Positions 54,945 to 63,506 of a stretch of 64,000 nt of DNA are shown one piece after another (positions within the stretch are counted from its first letter, which is position 1; each line of letters begins with the position of its first letter). The notes under the pieces were generated by a model that ran no database searches, was not told the DNA's origin, and saw only the letters and a program-made list of their open reading frames with translations. The stretch comes from Bacteroidaceae bacterium (GTDB taxonomy: Bacteria > Bacteroidota > Bacteroidia > Bacteroidales > Bacteroidaceae). The stretch lies in assembly GCA_017427185.1 (NCBI GenBank), contig JAFRTJ010000023.1:1-64000 (forward strand), given 5' to 3'. The position numbers and the translations under genes are program-made.

Positions 54945-55590
54945 TTTCAGTCGTTTTTTGTTATTGTTTTTTTTCTTGTTTTGTATTCGCGATACACCAT
55001 TATGACATCCTCATCGAGAAAAAGGTTTAACCTCATTTCCTGATTTTATGTTTTTTAACCAAGCCATGTCGAGAACAGATCCACGAATCCATCCCCCTCA
55101 TTCACCCTTACTCTCCCAAAGGTCTTAATTCATGCGCAGAAAAACGCAACACGTTGAAACCCCAAACACAACACGTTGAAACCCCAAACACAACACGTTG
55201 AGTCACGCAACTCAACACGTTGTCTTTTTTCTCTCGTCCTGCGCTTGCAATAAACTCCACATGTTTTTCCTTGATTAAATTCACGTTTGCCTCGATTAGA
55301 ATGATTTCGCACCTCCATTAACTTCGTTTTCTTCCGTCAGGTTCTTTGCAGCAAAGCGGCAAAGCCGAGTGTAATGCCAACGAACGTTTCAATTAAGCCG
55401 AAAGGAGAAATATGCTCGCTTGATTTATCCTGAGGCGAAGAATGGTCGGATGAAATCCAACTAAGACGTGCCGCCCATGAAGTCCACGATATTGCCGATA
55501 GCAAATACGATGGACGCATACAGAAGTACCAGCAAGGGGTGTCGAGATAGGCAGCTGCTATTATAGCAGTCCGATAAATTGGAATTTAGC
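54945..55590. other. Gene-poor stretch with repeat array and debris
   Basis: 646 bp with no convincing gene. It holds the 22-bp-period array (55147-55222). On the minus strand near 55461-55560 a short hydrophobic reading, LLVLLYASIVFAIGNIVDF, ending in a stop may be the tail of a decayed membrane-protein gene; the small open frames nearby show no family resemblance. Confidence 0.4.
55147..55222. repeat. Array of four CAACACGTTG motifs at exact 22-bp period
   Basis: CAACACGTTG occurs unchanged at 55147, 55169, 55191 and 55213, each 22 bp apart. The first two spacers are identical (AAACCCCAAACA), the third differs (AGTCACGCAACT). It shares motif and period with the array before dnaK (24244-24339). 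Confidence 0.85.
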
Positions 55591-55927
55591 TTATCTGCTT
55601 ATGTGCGAGCCTATAGCTTCCATTATCCGCATATCGGTAAATTTCTTCTTATATGGATCGAACTTCTGCTTTTTTACAGCATTAGGACTTATGCCTCGTG
55701 TCAGTCCTTGCTCTTTGCGGACAAAAGATAGTCTATACTGCTGTTGACTACTGTCTTTTCTAATGATATCGTAATTGCACATAACATCCCGCTGGAATAT
55801 AGAGTGTAGTTCTAATGGCTATGCTGTCTTGCTTGACCGTTGTACTGTCCACGCAGTTTTGTCCAGCAGCGAAACAAGGTATAAACAACAGGACGATTAC
55901 TCAAAGAGATTTCTTTGATACGACCAT
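55591..55927 (-). pseudogene. Broken small secreted-protein gene
   Basis: Starting at ATG 55927 the minus strand reads MVVSKKSL, then TGA (55901-55903), then in the same frame a signal-like VIVLLFIPCFAAGQNC and CVDSTTVKQDSIAIRTTLYI before a second stop. The neighbouring frame then stays open for about 60 codons (SSQQQYRLSFVRKEQGLTRG...) to 55591. One nonsense change and one frameshift therefore separate pieces of what seems one gene. Family unknown. Confidence 0.5.
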
Positions 55928-55946
55928 ATAAATTTGTATTTTTATA

Positions 55947-56627
55947 TTATTCTGTCTTAAAGATAATATGCATATAGTTCCCATTCTCATAGCCGAAACG
56001 CTGTATGAGAGTGGAGCCGTCGTAGATTGCTTCCAGTTGCAGGGTTATGCCGTTTTCTGCAAGTGAGCGGAATGCTTTCGGCTGTTGCAGTTCTTCCTCG
56101 GTAAACATATAATACTGACTGTTGTTGTTAAACTCCAAGCGAATGTGGTGGTCGGCAACGCCGTAGTTCAAGTTCAGCAGCATGACATTGGGAATGAAAG
56201 CCCATTTGATGTGCGAATAGTCTGTATCGTAGTCAAAGCCATAGCGGGCTGTGATGGCCTGTGGGGAGGCTTCGGCGAGTGCATGGCTCAGCCCTTCGTC
56301 CGCATCTACGACCTTTGAAATCAGCGAAACGGGGAAGTCTTGGAAGAAGACATGCTGCATCTTATTGTCGGACACATCAAGTTGTACGTTCCCGAATATT
56401 GCTTCATGGGCTTTTGTTATTATGTGTCGCCCCTTCTCGTCCGTCATATCCGTGCAATCCTTGTCCTTATAGATAATGATATACTCACCAGAATATTCGC
56501 CCGAAATGTTCTGTGCATACCTCTCCTTTTGATTGGTCGTCAGCCTCCTCTCCACATTGTCATCGCTGCTGCAAGAGGCGAGGGAGAAGGCAGCAAGCAT
56601 CACAAAGGCGAGTCTCCAAATTTTCAT
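55947..56627 (-). CDS. Lipoprotein of the DUF4840 type
   Basis: A 226-aa lipoprotein: MKIWRLAFVMLAAFSLASC with the acylated Cys19; a start three codons upstream (56636) is equally open. The mature part is beta-rich, with GEYSGEYIIIYKDKDC at the front and ITLQLEAIYDGSTLIQRFGY near the end, which fits DUF4840 domains of Bacteroidales. Function unknown, probably surface or periplasmic. It lies 20 bp upstream of the broken gene on the same strand, so both were once in one transcript. Confidence 0.7.
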   Translation of the reverse strand: MKIWRLAFVMLAAFSLASCSSDDNVERRLTTNQKERYAQNISGEYSGEYIIIYKDKDCTDMTDEKGRHIITKAHEAIFGNVQLDVSDNKMQHVFFQDFPVSLISKVVDADEGLSHALAEASPQAITARYGFDYDTDYSHIKWAFIPNVMLLNLNYGVADHHIRLEFNNNSQYYMFTEEELQQPKAFRSLAENGITLQLEAIYDGSTLIQRFGYENGNYMHIIFKTE

Positions 56628-56816
56628 TGTTGTCATTTCTGTTATGTTTTATACGTTAATGTTCTGTCTATATAAACGCGAGTCGTCGGAAATATTGCAT
56701 CGTAGGGCGTTAAACTTTACTAATCGCAGGGCATAAAGATGGCGCGAGTCTGATTCCACATCCGCTATAGAGGCATCGCCAAACGCCGTTTTCCCAGATA
56801 CAGTCTCAGCCTGCGC

Positions 56817-57467
56817 CTAAACGCGAGCATGATGACCGCAATTATTACGAGCAACCGTAATGATAGTCATCCATGAATTGAAGACTGGCACTCCTAAAGA
56901 GAACTCTTGGGCAATCTTCTTTCGAATCTGGTTACTTTTGATGTTATCGTATATCCTTGTCAGTACGCCCAAGGGAAGTATCTCAGCCAACATCCAAGAA
57001 GGGGGGTATGAGTCAGAATAAGTGTTGCGGAAATGTTCAATGAAATCTTCGCGCGACTTTGCCAGTTCTACATCTATCAGCTGCTTTGTCTTGGCAAAGG
57101 TGCTGGTATCATAGAAACACGTCGGGTCGGTCATCCAAAAGGGATTCCCTGTTTCACGGCTCGTTATGTTGACAATGGCACTACGGACGCCTATCTCAAT
57201 CTTCTCAATCTCATTGAACATCAACAGGCGAAGATGCCTGTCGAAGCGATACATGTCCAAGGCTTGATTGAAAGTAGCTCCTGGTTTGAAAATATGATTT
57301 TCCTTCGGTGTTGTCAAAAGAGGATAGAGATAAGCACTAAATCTGTAATAGCCGATGTGGCGGAGATAGTTCTCCGTACGTGCAACATTCTCAACGTGGA
57401 GTCCACGAGATTGCAGCAATGTCACCAGTTGAGCTGGTGATGAGTATGTCTTCGTATAATGTGCCAT
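56817..57467 (-). CDS. Abi family protein (AbiD/F-like), C-terminally truncated
   Basis: A 216-aa protein resembling the Abi_2 family: N-terminal YTKTYSSPAQLVTLLQSRGL, NYLRHIGYYRFSAYLYPLL, MYRFDRHLRLLMFNEIEKIEI, and the C-terminal NNCGHHARV, corresponding to the NxCAHHxRxW motif (HEPN-like RNase R-x4-6-H site). It stops right there, while complete relatives run to about 300 aa. The Trp that should follow falls on TAG, and the downstream sequence does not resume the family. Abi proteins abort phage infection; this copy may be dead or partly active. Confidence 0.75.
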   Translation of the reverse strand: MAHYTKTYSSPAQLVTLLQSRGLHVENVARTENYLRHIGYYRFSAYLYPLLTTPKENHIFKPGATFNQALDMYRFDRHLRLLMFNEIEKIEIGVRSAIVNITSRETGNPFWMTDPTCFYDTSTFAKTKQLIDVELAKSREDFIEHFRNTYSDSYPPSWMLAEILPLGVLTRIYDNIKSNQIRKKIAQEFSLGVPVFNSWMTIITVARNNCGHHARV

Positions 57468-57481
57468 AATAAAACAAAACG

Positions 57482-57537
57482 ACCCGCCGATTTAAGCATT
57501 GTGAAGAGGCTTGGCGGGTTCTCGTGGCGCAAAGGTA
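57482..57537 (-). promoter_or_regulatory. Abi gene promoter and leader hairpin
   Basis: On the minus strand TACCTTTG (57530-57537) is a -7 box. The leader between it and the ATG contains a 9-bp stem (57482-57490 with 57511-57519, one G-U pair) with a 20-base loop that could modulate translation. Confidence 0.5.
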
Positions 57538-57599
57538 CTGCTTTTATTTGGAATAGCCAAACTTTTTTGAAGAAAAAAGCGGTGAGGACCAGCTTTTAG

Positions 57600-58109
57600 A
57601 ATAAAAGCAGCCTAAGAAATCCCCTTTTTGCCTCAAAGTGTTACCTCATCCTTTCTTTTCCCTACCTTTTTCAATTAATATGAACCAAAGATTATCTGTC
57701 TAGCGGCACAAAAACATTAGATAATCCGTTCACACTCGACAAAGCAAAAGTAAACTATTGTTTTGCTCTCGCTTAATCACGGATTTGGTACGATTGACAA
57801 TCAAAATTCGGTGTCCTTAGTTTGACATTGAATTATTAACCGCCATTGAATCCTAGACGATTAGAATATCCGAGATACAACGGCGGTACGAGAACCTTGT
57901 TTTAGCCGATTTTCGTGCAATCTGCGAAGCCCTAAAATGAGCTTTTGTTGGCAATCGGACTTGGCAAACGGCAAAATTGCCCTAAAATTGAAAGTAAATA
58001 ATCTTAACGATTTGTTAAATCTTGCTCACTTTTATTTGAAATTAATCCCACATGGAGTTGGATTCTGAAGGCAAGAAAGAAAGGGAGAAACAAAGATAAA
58101 AAAAACTGG
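57600..58109. other. 510-bp stretch without recognisable gene
   Basis: No open frame of note on either strand. The only structure seen is GATTATCT ... AGATAATC (about 57690-57727), an 8-bp inverted pair. It may be eroded coding DNA belonging to the decayed Abi region. Confidence 0.5.
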
Positions 58110-58937
58110 CTATCGCACAGTAATATGGAAGCAACCCTGCTTTACCTCATATTTGACATAGCAGCGGCCTTCCTCTCTGGCATCACGAAGAACCTCACTC
58201 AAGACCCACTTAAGTGTATCGTCGCGAACCGTTCTGCGCTGAGGGCCATCTGGAGGTGAGATGGTATGGTATCTGTTGTAGCATATATCTATCGTGGTAC
58301 CAAACTTATGGCAACTGTTGCTCTCAGCATTTTCGTTGTGAGTCTGCAGCTTCCTCACATCCTCTTCCGTACGCAAAACGCTGGAGACGATGAACTTATG
58401 CAAGGGGATTCCTTTCACATACAAGCTGTCGAGATAGGCACGTCCTAAATGGGCAAGAAACTCGTTGGCACGCGGAACCAGATAAGGAATGCTGCGACGC
58501 ATACTTGGATCTATTGTATAATAGGGACAGGAGCCGATGTAGACCAGTTCCGTCTTGCGGTCTTCAGCAGCCTGGCGATTGGCGACAGGACGCACGCCCC
58601 ATTTGCGGGCTGCGCGAATCTGCACTTCCTGGACATCTGGGAAACAGGCAGCATAGGAGGGTACGCTTCGAAGCGGATGGTATTCGCTTGGGTCACGGGG
58701 CCAAATGCGCGAAATGCCATCCTGCTCTGAAACAGGATGGTAGACCTCCTCGTCTGTCAATACATTCTCAGGCGCTGGTGTTTCTGGCGCTTCTTTCGTC
58801 TGGTTCTCTTCTACGGAAACAAGAGACTCATCGCCCACCCCGCCGATAACCTCAGGATGACACGCCCTGATGGATGCAAGGACCAAAACCGTGCTTCCAC
58901 AGAGTCCCAGAAAAATCGTTTTCTTGAGCCTTCTCAT
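58110..58937 (-). CDS. DUF5715 family protein, M15 peptidase-like
   Basis: A 275-aa protein with an N-terminal membrane anchor or signal (KTIFLGLCGSTVLVLASI). Its C-terminal domain has the pattern of D-Ala-D-Ala carboxypeptidase (M15) folds: VSSVLRTEEDVRKLQ, then NSCHKFGTTIDICY (SxHxxGxAxD type, His and Asp as zinc ligands) and GCFHITVR with the third His. It may therefore trim peptidoglycan, but DUF5715 is uncharacterised as far as I know. Start ATG 58937; the longer frame begins with a TTG next to the -7 box. Confidence 0.75.
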   Translation of the reverse strand: MRRLKKTIFLGLCGSTVLVLASIRACHPEVIGGVGDESLVSVEENQTKEAPETPAPENVLTDEEVYHPVSEQDGISRIWPRDPSEYHPLRSVPSYAACFPDVQEVQIRAARKWGVRPVANRQAAEDRKTELVYIGSCPYYTIDPSMRRSIPYLVPRANEFLAHLGRAYLDSLYVKGIPLHKFIVSSVLRTEEDVRKLQTHNENAESNSCHKFGTTIDICYNRYHTISPPDGPQRRTVRDDTLKWVLSEVLRDAREEGRCYVKYEVKQGCFHITVR

Positions 58938-58949
58938 AAAAATCGAGAA

Positions 58950-58998
58950 CAAAGTTAATCAAAAAAGTGGCAAATTCAAAATAGATTGAGTAAATTTG
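58950..58998. promoter_or_regulatory. Divergent promoters of the DUF5715 gene and phoH
   Basis: Minus strand: -7 TAACTTTG (58950-58957) with -33 TTTG at 58977-58980, 19-base spacing. Plus strand: -7 TAAATTTG (58991-58998), 17 bases before the phoH ATG. The two promoters overlap, so they may compete. Confidence 0.6.
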
Positions 58999-59015
58999 CA
59001 CCAAAATAGATACGA

Positions 59016-59987
59016 ATGATAGAAAAACATATTGTTTTAGAAGACGTAGACCCTGTTATTCTCTATGGTGTGAACAACACCAACATCCACATGATAAAAG
59101 CCCTTTATCCCAAGCTTCGTATCGTGGCGCGCGGCAATGTCATCCATGTCATAGGCGACGAACTGGAATTAAGTGCTTTCGAGGAGAACATCGACAAGCT
59201 GCAACAGCATGTCAACAAATACAACAGCCTGACGGAAGAAGACATCCTGCAGATCCTGCGAGGGGAGAAGACGAAGAAGGATGGCGTGGAAGGAGCCATC
59301 GTGTATAGTGTGACAGGAAAGCCCATCATGGCCCGCAGCCACAATCAGCAGCTATTGGTAAAGGCCTACCAAGAGAGCGACATGATTTTCGCCGTAGGTC
59401 CTGCTGGCTCAGGCAAGACCTACACAAGCATCGCCCTGGCTGTTCGTGCACTCAAGAATAAAGAAATACGCAAGATCATCCTCTCGCGTCCTGCCGTTGA
59501 GGCTGGAGAGAAACTTGGATTCCTCCCTGGTGACATGAAAGAGAAAATCGATCCCTATCTGCAACCTCTCTACGATGCCCTGGAGGACATGATTCCCGCT
59601 CAGAAACTTCACGAGATGATGGACCAGAACATCATTCAGATTGCCCCCTTGGCTTTCATGCGTGGGCGTACATTAAATGATGCTGTTGTAATCCTTGATG
59701 AAGCCCAGAACACAACCAGCGCACAAATCAAGATGTTCCTCACTCGAATGGGTATGAATACAAAGATGATCGTAACGGGCGACATAACGCAAATTGACCT
59801 TCCTCATAATGTACGCTCAGGTTTGGTGGAAGCAATGGAAATACTTCATGGCATACAAGGCATTTCCTTCATCCACTTGAGCAAGAAGGACATCGTGCGT
59901 CATCGTCTGGTAACTCATATCGTGGAAGCCTACGAGCATAATGATATTGAGAAAAAGAAGAAAGCTGAAAACGAGAACAAAGAATAG
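59016..59987 (+). CDS. PhoH-like ATPase
   Basis: A 323-aa P-loop protein: N-terminal KH-like part (about 1-75), then the PhoH domain with Walker A AVGPAGSGKTYTS, ILSRPAVEAGEKLGFLPGDM and Walker B VVILDEAQNTT, then TGDITQIDLP. Length is standard. It belongs to the RNA-linked PhoH group found beside ybeY in many bacteria, but no ybeY is adjacent here. purC follows after 35 bp, probably in the same transcript. Confidence 0.95.
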   Translation: MIEKHIVLEDVDPVILYGVNNTNIHMIKALYPKLRIVARGNVIHVIGDELELSAFEENIDKLQQHVNKYNSLTEEDILQILRGEKTKKDGVEGAIVYSVTGKPIMARSHNQQLLVKAYQESDMIFAVGPAGSGKTYTSIALAVRALKNKEIRKIILSRPAVEAGEKLGFLPGDMKEKIDPYLQPLYDALEDMIPAQKLHEMMDQNIIQIAPLAFMRGRTLNDAVVILDEAQNTTSAQIKMFLTRMGMNTKMIVTGDITQIDLPHNVRSGLVEAMEILHGIQGISFIHLSKKDIVRHRLVTHIVEAYEHNDIEKKKKAENENKE

Positions 59988-60022
59988 AGACAGATTAAGA
60001 ACAATTTTAAAAGCATACGAAC

Positions 60023-60976
60023 GTGAAAGCATTAACAAGAACAGACCTGAACCTTCCTGGGCAGGTAAGTGTGTATCATGGTAAAGTCCGCGACGTGTAC
60101 AACATCAATGACGACCTCATGGTAATGGTGGCTACCGACAGAATTTCCGCATTTGATGTAATCCTTCCCAAGGGAATACCCTTCAAGGGACAGGTGCTCA
60201 ATCAGATTGCTGCCAATTTCCTGGATGCCACTTCAGACATCGTACCCAATTGGAAATTAGCCACTCCTGACCCAATGGTTACCGTAGGCCTCAAAGCCGA
60301 AGGTTTCCGCGTTGAGATGATTATACGTGGCTATCTTACTGGTAGTGCATGGCGCGAGTACAAGAATGGCTGTCGTGAACTTTGTGGCGTAAAGTTGCCT
60401 GATGGCATGCGCGAGAATGAGCGCTTCCCAGAACCCATTATCACTCCCACGACAAAGGCAGAAGAAGGACACGACGAAAACATCTCCAAGGAGGAAATCA
60501 TTGCTCAAGGAATTGTCAGCCGTGAAGATTACGAAGTCATGGAACAGTATACTCGCGCACTCTTCCAGCGAGGCACGGAAATAGCTGCAAAGAAAGGACT
60601 CATACTCGTAGATACGAAATATGAGTTTGGCAAACGTGACGGTAAGGTTATCCTGATTGACGAAATCCATACTCCTGACTCCAGCCGATACTTTTATGCT
60701 GATGGATACGAAGAGAAGTTTGCTAAAGGAGAAGCCCAGAAACAACTCTCCAAAGAATTTGTACGCCAATGGCTCATCGAGCACAACTTCATGAACCGTC
60801 CTGGAGATGTGATGCCTGAAATCACAGATGAATATGCCCAAAGCGTGAGCGACCGCTATATCGAACTCTACGAACACATCGTTGGCGAGAAGTTTGTTCC
60901 CGTTCCTGAGGAAGGCGATATAGAGGCACGCATCTGCAAGAATGTTACCGAATGGCTTACGAGCAGGAAGAAATAA
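60023..60976 (+). CDS. SAICAR synthase (purine biosynthesis)
   Basis: A 317-aa ATP-dependent ligase that joins aspartate to CAIR. N-terminus [13 protein letters not shown], the loop [35 protein letters not shown] and [14 protein letters not shown] are all typical of the long PurC form. It begins with GTG (60023), the only start that gives the conserved N-terminus. Its 3' end overlaps the methyltransferase start by 25 bp. Confidence 0.96.
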   Translation: MKALTRTDLNLPGQVSVYHGKVRDVYNINDDLMVMVATDRISAFDVILPKGIPFKGQVLNQIAANFLDATSDIVPNWKLATPDPMVTVGLKAEGFRVEMIIRGYLTGSAWREYKNGCRELCGVKLPDGMRENERFPEPIITPTTKAEEGHDENISKEEIIAQGIVSREDYEVMEQYTRALFQRGTEIAAKKGLILVDTKYEFGKRDGKVILIDEIHTPDSSRYFYADGYEEKFAKGEAQKQLSKEFVRQWLIEHNFMNRPGDVMPEITDEYAQSVSDRYIELYEHIVGEKFVPVPEEGDIEARICKNVTEWLTSRKK

Positions 60977-61689
60977 AACCCTATGACAAACAGGGAGAGA
61001 AGAGTGAGCAGGTCGAACAGATGTTCGACAATATCGCTCACTCTTACGACCTTTTGAATCATGCACTTTCCTTAGGGATAGACCGCAGATGGAGGCGAAC
61101 TGCCATCCATTCTCTTGGCAAATACAAGCCTCAGCGAATCTTGGACATTGCCACAGGTACAGGTGACTTCGCCATCCTGAGTGCCAAGCATCTCCAGCCC
61201 CAACAAATCATTGGAATAGACATCAGCGACGGCATGATGGAGGTCGGCCGAAAGAAAGTGCAAAAGGAAAGACTCCAGGACATCATCTCTTTCCAACACG
61301 AAGACTGTCTCCACCTTTCTTTCCCTGACAACTCTTTCGATGCTGTCACCTCGTCGTATGGCGTACGCAATTTCCAAGATTTGGACACAGGATTACACGA
61401 AATGTATCGTGTACTCAAGCCGTCAGGACACGTGCTCATCATAGAACTGAACACACCTCCCAGTTTCCCAATGAAGCAGCTCTTCTGGATTTATGCCCAT
61501 GTAGTGATGCCCTTGTTGGGTCGGCTCATCAGCCACGACAATAGTGCCTACACTTATCTTCCAGCCAGCATGAAAGCATTTCCTCAAGCAGAGAAGATGG
61601 AAATGATTCTGAAGGAAATCGGATTCCATCACATCCATTGGAAACGTTTCACGCTGGGCATCTGCACAATGTACTTAGCAGAGAAATAA
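60952..61689 (+). CDS. Demethylmenaquinone methyltransferase (UbiE/MenG)
   Basis: A 245-aa SAM-dependent methyltransferase finishing menaquinone synthesis, as Bacteroidales use menaquinone. [25 protein letters not shown] is the UbiE signature 1; [14 protein letters not shown] is the SAM site; [28 protein letters not shown] is signature 2. The start lies inside purC, in another frame, so the two are translated from one message. Confidence 0.95.
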   Translation: MAYEQEEIKPYDKQGEKSEQVEQMFDNIAHSYDLLNHALSLGIDRRWRRTAIHSLGKYKPQRILDIATGTGDFAILSAKHLQPQQIIGIDISDGMMEVGRKKVQKERLQDIISFQHEDCLHLSFPDNSFDAVTSSYGVRNFQDLDTGLHEMYRVLKPSGHVLIIELNTPPSFPMKQLFWIYAHVVMPLLGRLISHDNSAYTYLPASMKAFPQAEKMEMILKEIGFHHIHWKRFTLGICTMYLAEK

Positions 61690-61730
61690 CTCCATCATCC
61701 ATTTGCACCTATTAGTTCATAATCACATAA

Positions 61731-63497
61731 ATGATAAGAAAGTACTTACCTATCCTACTCGCAACATTGTTCTTCCCTACCCTCTCGTGGAGTGCAGACA
61801 GATACATCAAGCGCGAAGTGCGCGGAGTATGGGTTGCTACAGTCTTCAACATTGATTGGCCCAGTACGACTGGCTCCAACTACAACATACGCAACACACA
61901 AAAGAAAGAGATGACGCAGTACTTGGATGTATTGCAAAAGAACAACTTCAATACTGTCTACTTCCAAGTCCGTTCGATGTGCGATGCAATGTATAAATCC
62001 AGCTACGAGCCTTGGTCCGGTTATCTGACAGGACAACGTGGCCGAATGCCAGGTTGGGATCCTTTGGAATTCATCGTAGAAGAGTGTCACAAGCGCGGAC
62101 TGGAATGTCACGCCTGGGTCAATCCATACCGTTGGGCCAGTTCGTCCGAAGGATGGAATACCCCTCAAGACCGTGAACTGAAGAATGCCAACATGCTACT
62201 TAGCTTCACCAATTCCAACGGAGCAACCACCATCATTCTCAATCCTGCCCTCAAGGAAACAAACGAACGAATCGTGAATGTTTGTCGCGAGCTGATGGAG
62301 AATTATGACATCGACGGAATCATATTTGACGACTATTTCTATCCCAGCGGTATCCCTACTACCAACGAGGCTGGTGACTACAAAGATTGGAAATCTTCTG
62401 GAACCAAGATGAGTTTCGGCGACTGGCGTCGCGCAAACGTCAACAAGATGGTTGCCAACGTTTACAATATGATCCAGGAGGTGGACCCGTCCTGTAAATT
62501 CGGCATATCCCCTGCAGGGGCAGCATGTACAGATGCCTCCGTAGCAGCCAAGCATGGCATCAACCGTATGCCGGTAGCCAGCGATTGGCAGTATAACGGC
62601 ATCTTCTCTGACCCGGTGGCATGGCTCGAAGAAGGCACCATCGACTACATTTCACCTCAGATATACTGGAAGACCAACCATAGTACAAATCCGTTTGGAC
62701 CTATGACACAATGGTGGTCAACGATTGCACGTCATTTCGGACGACATCATTATGCCAGTCATTCTCTCACTTTCCTGCAATCCAGCAACACTTCGTTAGA
62801 TTGGATAGAAGTGGGCCAACAGATGCAATATTCTCGTCAATACACCAAAAATGCGGCTCCCGGTCAAATCTATTATTCCGCATGCGACATAGATGGGAAA
62901 AAGGTAAGCGGATTAGGAGAATGGCTCAAGAAGAACAAATACCAGCACCCTGCCCTTACTCCTGCCATCGATTGGAAAGAAGCACCCGCTTACGGCCCTG
63001 TGGAGAATCTCTGTTGGGAGAACAATACCCTCACATGGGATTCACCTGGCCGAGTCCGCTTTGCCGTCTATGCCATTCCCAATGCTATTACCGATGTGTC
63101 AGCAGAACGAAGCACGGCTGGTGGAATCTTAGCCAATTATTTGCTTCAGACATGTTACACCAATTCGTTCACCATTCCAGATCTTTACCAGGATGATTAT
63201 CGCTTTGCCGTTTCCGTTGTAGATCGATATGGCAATGAGTATCAGCACACATACATCCGTGAGGAAAGCACGGGCGTTATTGACATGGCCAGCAATACTC
63301 TTGACGTGACATTTGAGAACTGGGAATTGGTAGCCAGCAGCAAAGCCGACATCGAAGTCTTCAGTACCACGGGCCAGCGAATGGTCAATGGAGAGGACTG
63401 CACCACTCTTCCTCTCAGGGGGCTTCCCAGCGGAATATATATCGTAAAGGCTCACAACAAGAATGCCCAAACGACTAAGAAAATACAAATAAGATAA
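61731..63497 (+). CDS. GHL10/DUF187 glycoside-hydrolase-like protein with T9SS sorting domain
   Basis: A 588-aa exported protein: signal peptide (ends near LSWSA), a family-10-like hydrolase domain (about 25-370) starting KREVRGVWVATVFNIDWPS and including DIDGIIFDDYFYP and IDYISPQIYWK, an Ig/FN3-like beta domain (about 420-510), and a C-terminal Por secretion tail (about 515-588) with IEVFSTTGQRMV and LPSGIYIVKAHN. The enzyme may act on glycans or peptidoglycan. The tail predicts export across the outer membrane by the type IX system. Confidence 0.85.
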   Translation: MIRKYLPILLATLFFPTLSWSADRYIKREVRGVWVATVFNIDWPSTTGSNYNIRNTQKKEMTQYLDVLQKNNFNTVYFQVRSMCDAMYKSSYEPWSGYLTGQRGRMPGWDPLEFIVEECHKRGLECHAWVNPYRWASSSEGWNTPQDRELKNANMLLSFTNSNGATTIILNPALKETNERIVNVCRELMENYDIDGIIFDDYFYPSGIPTTNEAGDYKDWKSSGTKMSFGDWRRANVNKMVANVYNMIQEVDPSCKFGISPAGAACTDASVAAKHGINRMPVASDWQYNGIFSDPVAWLEEGTIDYISPQIYWKTNHSTNPFGPMTQWWSTIARHFGRHHYASHSLTFLQSSNTSLDWIEVGQQMQYSRQYTKNAAPGQIYYSACDIDGKKVSGLGEWLKKNKYQHPALTPAIDWKEAPAYGPVENLCWENNTLTWDSPGRVRFAVYAIPNAITDVSAERSTAGGILANYLLQTCYTNSFTIPDLYQDDYRFAVSVVDRYGNEYQHTYIREESTGVIDMASNTLDVTFENWELVASSKADIEVFSTTGQRMVNGEDCTTLPLRGLPSGIYIVKAHNKNAQTTKKIQIR

Positions 63498-63506
63498 ACT
63501 TCAGAA

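Noticed and set aside
55147..55222. CRISPR array
   Set aside because: Repeats of 10 bases with 12-base, partly identical spacers are far too short, and there are no cas genes nearby.
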